A DNA stretch of 64,000 bases, taken from positions 161,293-225,292 of the forward strand of contig CAWHLK010000057.1 of NCBI GenBank assembly GCA_963829965.1, read 5' to 3'. The first letter of the stretch is position 1; each line of letters opens with the position of its first letter. Below are positions 58,684 to 64,000 of the stretch, piece by piece. The translations under genes were made by a program, and so were the position numbers. The DNA comes from DASXZH01 sp963829965. GTDB taxonomy: Bacteria; Armatimonadota; Fimbriimonadia; Fimbriimonadales; Fimbriimonadaceae. The notes under the pieces were generated by a model. That model worked only from the letters and a program-made list of their open reading frames with translations. It had not been told where the DNA came from and searched no databases.

Positions 58684-59023
58684 GAAAGGTTCTACTGATT
58701 AGTTTACAGTTGTGTTCTTAAGGCCATCTGAGGGAGAGAAGACGAGACAAAGCTGTCCAACGCCCTCGACTAGGCGCTTGCATCCCTAATTCTGGATACC
58801 GAAGTAGCGCGAGCTTTAGCTTGCGTCCGGAAACAGGTTCACGGGGCGGCCCCAAGGGGGCGAAAGGGCAAAGCCCTGGTAGTCGCCGCCACTCACCCTC
58901 GCACCCCGCATTCGAACCTGTTCACTAGGACCAATTAGGACCCTCGGAAACAAATTGGACGTAGGAAACTTCACAGAGTTAGCAGATCGTTTGAAGCGAA
59001 GCAACTAAGAGGAGAGAAACAAA
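58684..59023. other. Gap with dispersed-repeat fragment
   Basis: 340 bp without a gene. 58801-58824 (GAAGTAGCGCGAGCTTTAGC...) matches the end of the 79 bp tandem unit at 32017, and GGCAAAGCCCTGGTAGTCGC near 58868 resembles the array units at 46.9-47.6 kb. Confidence 0.5.
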
Positions 59024-59434
59024 ATGTTAGCAAACAACAAAATCATCGCGGGTGTTTGTGCCGCATTGGCAATCACATCAGCCGCCATGGCGCAGCGGGA
59101 AATGCCGACGAAAAGGGCGCCCACTGCAGGAATCGCCTACAACTGGAGCTACGGCCTCAGCGGAGCCGATGTACAAAGGATCGACCAGGCGGTCAGGGGC
59201 AAGAGCGATGAGGATCGATGGATGGTTTACACCGCCGTCGTTCGCAACCGCGAAGCTTCCCGCGATATCTTTCCGGGAGAGCCGTTGTCAACCGACAAGG
59301 TTCTTGCGAACGTGAGAGTCCGTATGTCGACCGAAGAATCCAATCGATGGACGAAGACTTGGTCCCATCTCAACAGCAACGATCGAGCGGGGATCATCCA
59401 AGTCCTTCGAGACGACTTGGCCCGAAAGCATTAG
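59024..59434 (+). CDS. Secreted small protein, unknown
   Basis: A 136-residue protein with a strong ribosome-binding site (AGAGGAGAG) before ATG 59024 and a cleavable signal peptide (NKIIAGVCAALAITSAAMAQ). The mature part is soluble, mostly helical, with LSGADVQRIDQAVRGKSDED and TEESNRWTKTWSHLNSNDRA. No cysteines or known motif remain after processing. Ends before two hairpins, the second a good terminator, so it is a single-gene transcript. The gene is convincing, its role is not known. Confidence 0.75.
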   Translation: MLANNKIIAGVCAALAITSAAMAQREMPTKRAPTAGIAYNWSYGLSGADVQRIDQAVRGKSDEDRWMVYTAVVRNREASRDIFPGEPLSTDKVLANVRVRMSTEESNRWTKTWSHLNSNDRAGIIQVLRDDLARKH

Positions 59435-59467
59435 GCAAGGGTCCTCAAAACCTGTCCCCTGTGGGAG

Positions 59468-59487
59468 AGCGGCTTTTTGAAGCCGCT
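59468..59487 (+). terminator. Hairpin downstream of secreted small protein
   Basis: Perfect 8 bp stem AGCGGCTT / AAGCCGCT around a 4-base loop TTTG; no T-run after it. Confidence 0.45.
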
Positions 59488-59536
59488 TAGACTTGGACTG
59501 GATGAGGCAAATCTTGTAGCGCTGGAAGGCTTTCCT

Positions 59537-59564
59537 AGGTCCCCGAAACCCACGGGGACCTTTT
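59537..59564 (+). terminator. Rho-independent terminator
   Basis: AGGTCCCCG pairs perfectly with CGGGGACCT around a 7-base loop, followed by TTT. It lies 13 bp before the next gene's TTG start and would end the secreted-protein transcript. Confidence 0.78.
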
Positions 59565-59577
59565 AACGTTTGAACCG

Positions 59578-60075
59578 TTGACATTGGAACTTGTACGATA
59601 TAAACCGGGAGAAGCCATTCGATGGCTCGAAATAGGCGCCCAGGACATGAAGCGCAACGCCAAACGCCAAGGCAAGAGCCTGATGAAGCGCGAAGGCGAC
59701 CGCAACCTGGGGCAGGATGTTCGGGATGTCGCCGGCGTGCTCGTCGGCATGGGGAAGGGCGCACTCGCGGACCTGCTGCACCGCCAGGCGGAAGCTTCCG
59801 AATACGTGCTGCAGGAAGATGCCTTCGAGATCTTGGCATCTGGCCGCGTGAAGTCCATCAAATATGCGGCCGTAAAGTCGATCAAGCTCCACGGCGACAA
59901 AGCCACGGTTGCGTTCTCACAGGGGAGCGTGGTGATAAGGCCCCACGCCTACATTCTCTCCGGCCGTCTCAAAGTGCCCGTTGGCTGGGCGAGGAATGGA
60001 CTGGAAGTCCCCTATGAGACGTTGCTGGATGAGTTGGCAGCCCGGTGCAACGTGGAAGTCGAGCAGGCGGCGTGA
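59578..60075 (+). CDS. Hypothetical cytoplasmic protein
   Basis: A 165-residue frame starting at TTG 59578; no ATG offers a good alternative before residue 24. The N-terminal half is helical and basic (IGAQDMKRNAKRQGKSLMKR), the C-terminal half beta-rich (RVKSIKYAAVKSIKLHGDKA, then TVAFSQGSVVIRPHAYILSG), like a small PH-like domain. No membrane segment. Its start lies right behind the terminator at 59537, so it has its own promoter or is read through. Not recognised. Confidence 0.6.
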   Translation: MTLELVRYKPGEAIRWLEIGAQDMKRNAKRQGKSLMKREGDRNLGQDVRDVAGVLVGMGKGALADLLHRQAEASEYVLQEDAFEILASGRVKSIKYAAVKSIKLHGDKATVAFSQGSVVIRPHAYILSGRLKVPVGWARNGLEVPYETLLDELAARCNVEVEQAA

Positions 60076-60197
60076 CCGAGTTGGATGTCCGGTAAATAAA
60101 AAAGGCGAGCACGACTAATTCCGGACGACGCGGCGTTGAGCGCCAGCTCACACGACCGTCGCGAACTGGCTTTCATATGCAAAACTAGCCTTCATAC

Positions 60198-61052
60198 ATG
60201 GGCGCTTGGCTTCAACCTGAACCTGCCAATTGGTGGAATATCGTCGACGATGCGGTGATGGAGGACGTGGGCTCAGGCGACGTGACCAGCGGCTGCCTGG
60301 ATCCCGATCTCCAAGTGGATTGGTACATCGAAGCCCAGGAGGCGGGTGTGCTCTGCGGCGTCGGGATCGCCGAATACTTGCTTTCACCCTACGGCAGCGA
60401 CCCCGAGGACGCAAAGCTAGTGCTCCACCATGCAGACGGCGACCGCATCGAGCGCGGTGACCGAATTGTGGAGGGCGCCCTCCCCGGCCGGCGGGTGATG
60501 ATGGCTGAACGAACGGTGCTCAACTTCTTGATGCACTTGAGTGGGGTTTCCACTCTCACAAGCGCCTTCGTCCAGCGTGTGAGCGAAACAAAGGCAAAAA
60601 TCGTGGACACCCGCAAAACCCTCCCCGGCCTAAGACCTCTGCAAAAATACGCCGTCCGCTGCGGCGGAGGCTCCAACCACCGAATGGGTTTGTTCGATGG
60701 TGTTCTCATCAAGGACAACCACATTGCTGCCGTCGGAAGCATCCGCAAGGCAGTGGAATGTATCCGATCCTACGCCTCGCACATGATCAAGGTCGAGGTG
60801 GAGTGCGAATCGGCGGAGATGGTCGACGAGGCGGTTCGCGCAGGCGTGGACATCGTGCTTCTGGACAACATGGACCCGTTCATGATGAGGGAGTGCGTTA
60901 AAAAACATGGCGACAAAGTGATGTTCGAGGCCAGCGGAGGCATTTCGTTGGACACCGTACGGGGCGTCGCGCAAACGGGGGTCGACCTTATTTCAGTGGG
61001 CTCGCTCACCCATTCCGCTCCGGCAATGGCGTTTCACATGGAGATCTCATAA
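60198..61052 (+). CDS. nadC: Nicotinate-nucleotide pyrophosphorylase (carboxylating)
   Basis: A 284-residue protein of normal length. It shows DVGSGDVTSGCLDPDLQVDW near the N-terminus, AERTVLNFLMHLSGVSTLTS, then VDTRKTLPGLRPLQKYAVRC and GGGSNHRMGLFDGVLIKDNH, all diagnostic of quinolinate phosphoribosyltransferase, and finally IVLLDNMDPFMM and EASGGISLDTVRGVAQTGVD. It turns quinolinate and PRPP into nicotinate mononucleotide, CO2 and pyrophosphate in NAD synthesis. nadA and nadB are not in the window. It precedes birA on the same strand with a 143 bp gap. Confidence 0.96.
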   Translation: MGAWLQPEPANWWNIVDDAVMEDVGSGDVTSGCLDPDLQVDWYIEAQEAGVLCGVGIAEYLLSPYGSDPEDAKLVLHHADGDRIERGDRIVEGALPGRRVMMAERTVLNFLMHLSGVSTLTSAFVQRVSETKAKIVDTRKTLPGLRPLQKYAVRCGGGSNHRMGLFDGVLIKDNHIAAVGSIRKAVECIRSYASHMIKVEVECESAEMVDEAVRAGVDIVLLDNMDPFMMRECVKKHGDKVMFEASGGISLDTVRGVAQTGVDLISVGSLTHSAPAMAFHMEIS

Positions 61053-61134
61053 GATTGATCTGCAATGGGGAACCGGGCGTGGCAAGCCGTAAAGAGCCCA
61101 GAATCGTAGTGAGAGGCTGCGCACCTGAAGTTGC

Positions 61135-61153
61135 GGGTGGCGTGCACTTCAGT
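61135..61153 (+). repeat. Short shared element, copy 2
   Basis: Same 19 bp as 11067-11085 (GGGTGGCGTGCACTTCAGT). Here the palindrome is broken (AGTATA instead of AGTGCA). It lies between nadC and birA; a small GGCCC/GGGCC hairpin follows at 61162-61174. Confidence 0.5.
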
Positions 61154-61195
61154 ATATGAGAGGCCCAAAGGGCCGAAGGGGAGGTTGAAGAGCCA

Positions 61196-61897
61196 ATGAA
61201 GTTGTCCAAAGACATTTTTGAACTGGATGAGGTGGAATCCACCCAGGACGTGGCTTCAGAATTCATCCAAAAGGGGGATCGGACTTATTCGGCGGTCTTT
61301 GCCCACGACCAGACTCGCGGGAAAGGGCGTCTGGGAAGGTCGTGGGAAAGCAGGCGAGGGCAGTCCCTCACCATCACCTTCATCTTCTGGGAATATCCGA
61401 ACTGGCCCAAGCCTTGGCTTCTCGGCATGGCAGTTTCGCTGGCGGCAGCGGAGCTCTTGGATTGCAACGTACGCTGGCCCAACGACTTAACCTACGGGCC
61501 GCTCAAAACGGGAGGCCTGCTTTCCGAGATCCACGAAGATCCCAGGGGCAGCCGGATTCCGATCGTGGGAATCGGCATCAACCTGCTCCAGACCTCATTC
61601 CCGCCCGAATTGCCGAACGCGGTGAGCGTTCTGCAGCAAACAAAACAAATCCTCGATCCTTCAGCCCTGGCGTTGGCCCTGATCCAAAAAATCGGAGAGA
61701 TGCCGGAACCGAACGATTTTGGCGACTTGAAACCCCTGTGGGACGAGCGGGATGCCACTCCCGGCAAGCATTACAAGCTCGCGGACGGCCGCGTCGCGAT
61801 CGCCAAGCGCGTCGGCGACGATGGTTCGCTACTGGCCCAAGTAGAAGGGAAGGAAACCGTCGTAATGGCGGCCGAGGCGCTGTTTGGGGTCGAGTAG
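61196..61897 (+). CDS. birA: Biotin-[acetyl-CoA-carboxylase] ligase, class I
   Basis: A 233-residue protein; GGGGAGG lies 12 bp before ATG 61196. The biotin-ligase motifs are present: LDEVESTQDVASEFIQKG, then DQTRGKGRLGRSWES (the GRGRxGR-type adenylate loop as GKGRLGR), VRWPNDLTYGPLKTGGLLSE and VGIGINLL. It lacks the N-terminal helix-turn-helix of E. coli BirA, so it only attaches biotin to carrier protein and does not repress transcription. Its C-terminal SH3-like domain ends AEALFGVE. It is followed by the large tandem array. Confidence 0.95.
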   Translation: MKLSKDIFELDEVESTQDVASEFIQKGDRTYSAVFAHDQTRGKGRLGRSWESRRGQSLTITFIFWEYPNWPKPWLLGMAVSLAAAELLDCNVRWPNDLTYGPLKTGGLLSEIHEDPRGSRIPIVGIGINLLQTSFPPELPNAVSVLQQTKQILDPSALALALIQKIGEMPEPNDFGDLKPLWDERDATPGKHYKLADGRVAIAKRVGDDGSLLAQVEGKETVVMAAEALFGVE

Positions 61898-61933
61898 CGA
61901 GGCAATGAACTCGGCCAGTTATACTGAACTTGG

Positions 61934-61963
61934 CTTCCCCATGCCGAAGGCATCAAACCCGGG
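61934..61963 (+). repeat. Dispersed 30 bp element, copy 2
   Basis: Matches 25771-25800 with two differences; one (C for G) breaks the palindromic core. It lies directly before the 62 kb tandem array. Confidence 0.5.
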
Positions 61964-61990
61964 GAGCCGGTGGTTGAGCGAAACGAGGTC

Positions 61991-63058
61991 ACCAGATACC
62001 AGACGGCTGCGCAGCAGCCCTTAATAGCGAAACGTTGTCATCCCGAGCGAGGCCCCGGGCCGACCGAGGGACGAGCCCCTCTGCGGTAAATGTGGTGCCC
62101 TTCCAAAGGCCGCGGTCCAGATACTAGACGGCTGAGTAGCAGAACTTAATAGCGAAACGTTGTCGTCCCGAACGAGGCCTCCGGGCCCACCGAAGGACGC
62201 GGTAAATGTGGTGCCATTCCAAAGGCCGCGGTCCAGATACTAGACGGCTGAGTAGCAGAACTTAATAGCGAAACGTTGTCGTCCCGAACGAGGCCTCCGG
62301 GCCCACCGAAGGACGCGGTAAATGTGGTGCCATTCCAAAGGCCGCGATCCAGATACCAGACGGCTGCGCAGCAGCCCTTAATAGCGAAGCGTTGTCATCC
62401 CGAGCGAGGCCCTCGGGCCGACCGAGGGACGAGCCCCCTTGTCGGTAAAATGTGGTGCCCTTCCAAAGCCCGCGATCCAGATACTAGACGGCTGCGTAGC
62501 AGCCCTTAATAGCGAAACGTTGTCATCCCGAACGAGGCCTCCGGGCCCATCGAAGGACAAAACCCCTTATCGGTAGATGTGGTGCCCCAGCGAAATCCCG
62601 CGATCCGGATACCAGACGGCTGCGCAGCAGCCCTTAAAAGCGAAGCGTTGTCATCCCGAGCGAGGCCCTCGGGCCGACCGAGGGACGAGCCCCTCTGCGG
62701 TAATGTGGCGTCCTTCCAAAGGCCGCGATCCGGATACCAGACGGCTGCGCAGCAGCCCTTAATAGCGCAGCGTAGTCATCCCGAGCGAGGCCTCCGGGCC
62801 CACCGAAGGACGCGGTAAATGTGGTGCCATTCCAAAGGCCGCGATCCAGATACCAGACGGCTGCGCAGCAGCCCTTAATAGCGAAGCGTTGTCATCCCGA
62901 GCGAGGCCCTCGGGCCGACCGAGGGACGAGCCCCTCTGTGATAAATGTGGTGCCATTCCAAAGGCCGCGATCCAGATACTAAACGGCTGCGAAGCAGCCC
63001 TTAATAGCGAAGCGTTGTCATCCCGAGCGAGGCCCTCGGGCTCGACCGAGGGATCGAA
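61991..63058 (+). repeat. Tandem array of about eight 114-128 bp units
   Basis: Full units start at CGGTAAATGTGGTGCC near 62084, 62200, 62316, 62443, 62571, 62698, 62812 and 62939, after a partial unit. Shared blocks are AGACGGCTGCGCAGCAGCCC and GTTGTCATCCCGAGCGAGGC. Two versions alternate irregularly: a long one ending CCCTCGGGCCGACCGAGGGA and a short one with CTCCGGGCCCACCGAAGGAC. The first two full units are nearly identical 116-mers, a sign of recent duplication. The gap 61898-63164 has no gene. Confidence 0.92.
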
Positions 63059-63164
63059 ACCTTCCCCTTCTTCTTCCGGCAAAAGTTCATGTTCGGGCCG
63101 CGAGAGCGGCCCGAACATCGACCTTTTGCTTCCGAAAGGAGCGTAAGTTGACTTACGCCTGCCC

Positions 63165-64000
63165 CTACCGAAACTTCTTCTTCTTCCTAGCCCGAATGGC
63201 CTGGCCCATGAAAATCGCCATCTTATCATCCAAATCCGCCGCCAGCTTCGCGGCGTCGCGAGGGTGGATCTTGCCGAAAGAAGCCATCTTCACCTGGGCA
63301 AGGGCCATCGCCAACTCACCCGGGATGAGTCGATTTCGCTCCAACTCGTGGGTGTCGGAGGGAAGCTTCAGCTTCCTTCGTATCTCTCGGTCGGCGGAAT
63401 CGTGAATCCACTTGAGTGAAATGTGGGTTGCCCTGGATCTCCTGTAGGTGGTCGCAATGGCTTCCACCAAATCCCTGGCGCCGAGCTGTCGCGGCCGTTC
63501 CTCATCCGGGTAGCCGAAGGGCTTTCCGAGCGTGTACACGATGATCCCGAACAGGAGCAGGATCTGCCACCACGCGGCAATCGCCCAGTTGCCCACAAGT
63601 TCTAAAACGCTGGGGTCGGAGACGTTGCCGAAAACCGCTTCCGGAAGCACGAGATGCGCTCCTGGTGGCGCGACCATTCGAAGCAGTTGCATGACCTCCT
63701 CGGAGTTCTGATTCTGGTCGATAAAGCGGTTCGAGGCGATGATTCCGTCTTCAACTTCCAGCAGGGTCCCCTTGTTTTGGAACAGCGCGGTGCCGATTGG
63801 GTCAGTGTCGCTTTGGCCCTTTGAAGAGGCTTGCGCTACCGTTAGCATGTCGCCTTGGATGGGTTGGACTTTGTCCACAGGCGGCTCGGAATCTGGGGTG
63901 AAGTCGACTTGCGGCACGGCAGGGGCGCCTGAAATCGGTACCTCGCCTTCGAAGTTAACTTTGAGTGCGCCCTCCGAGTGGCCCACCGTGTTTTTCACGA
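63165..64000 (-). CDS. DUF4350-like membrane protein (partial at window edge)
   Basis: At least 277 residues; the GTG at 63998 is just inside the edge and the frame may extend further. The N-terminal part is soluble (PQVDFTPDSEPPVDKVQPIQ; GTLLEVEDGIIASNRFIDQN), with a stretch on deletion or loss of potential (EEVMQLLRMVAPPGAHLVLP) like DUF4350 proteins. One strong helix follows (WWQILLLFGIIVYTLGKPFG), then a helical cytoplasmic tail rich in basic residues ending ARKKKKFR. DUF4350 proteins often sit beside MoxR/DUF58 genes, which would lie past the edge. Family assignment moderate. Confidence 0.65.
   Translation of the reverse strand, partial: VKNTVGHSEGALKVNFEGEVPISGAPAVPQVDFTPDSEPPVDKVQPIQGDMLTVAQASSKGQSDTDPIGTALFQNKGTLLEVEDGIIASNRFIDQNQNSEEVMQLLRMVAPPGAHLVLPEAVFGNVSDPSVLELVGNWAIAAWWQILLLFGIIVYTLGKPFGYPDEERPRQLGARDLVEAIATTYRRSRATHISLKWIHDSADREIRRKLKLPSDTHELERNRLIPGELAMALAQVKMASFGKIHPRDAAKLAADLDDKMAIFMGQAIRARKKKKFR

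Noticed and set aside
61991..63058. Second candidate CRISPR array
   Set aside because: Whole units including the supposed spacers are repeated; this is a tandem satellite.

Overview
The window looks like chromosomal DNA from a moderately GC-rich bacterium, most likely of the phylum Armatimonadota (Fimbriimonadia-like). The best single clue is the pseudopilin-like gene at 20240, whose N-terminus (FTLIELLVVIAIIAILAAIL, then FPVFAQAKAAAKAA) is the form that phylum carries in many copies. A very large BTAD/NB-ARC/TPR regulator, many TPR proteins and several TlpA-like lipoprotein/periplasmic proteins agree. This is inference from protein style; no rRNA, tRNA or other taxonomic marker is present.

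Layout. 1-236: the last codons of an RND efflux pump. 240-8700: a decaying accessory island made of repeated TPR-plus-membrane-domain paralogues (one intact, the rest frameshifted or internally deleted), pieces of an RHS-repeat gene, an IS21-like terminal-repeat remnant and a REP-like palindrome. A copy of the 5' end of mutS2 lies at 2287-2374, a direct repeat of the real one at 8680. 8716-11919: housekeeping genes mutS2 and cdd. 11.9-23.4 kb: secreted/lipoprotein, TlpA-thioredoxin, TPR-sulfotransferase, BTAD regulator and pseudopilin genes, several with single frameshifts. 23.6-33.3 kb: a membrane-anchored nucleotide cyclase, an NTF2-like secreted protein, a tightly overlapping three-gene operon (AMMECR1-domain protein, alpha-2-macroglobulin without thioester, thioredoxin-polysaccharide deacetylase fusion), then gcvT. 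33.5-37.1 kb: a zinc-ribbon/TPR, TPR and PilZ operon. 37.6-41.1 kb: a DUF2254 membrane protein and a small toxin-antitoxin neighbourhood. 41.2-53.4 kb: the potassium-starvation system, kdpFABC on the minus strand with a 35-codon upstream gene, and kdpDE on the plus strand about 3.9 kb away. 53.5-61.9 kb: FlgM-like anti-sigma factor, an M16 peptidase pair, a RecB-type iron-sulfur nuclease, a TlpA-like protein, nadC and birA. 61.9-63.1 kb: a tandem array of about eight 114-128 bp units. The window ends inside a DUF4350-like membrane protein.

Two features run through the whole window. First, gaps between genes hold arrays of degenerate seven-base repeats of two classes, (N)ACCCAA and GTTCACN/GTTCCCA; at two places two class-I arms face each other as inverted repeats inside or beside the kdp genes. 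Second, broken reading frames are concentrated between 0.4 and 23.4 kb (with one more at 36.0 kb and one at 40.1 kb), while very long genes elsewhere (1431, 892, 779 and 709 codons) are intact. That clustering argues for real gene decay in an accessory region rather than evenly spread sequencing error.
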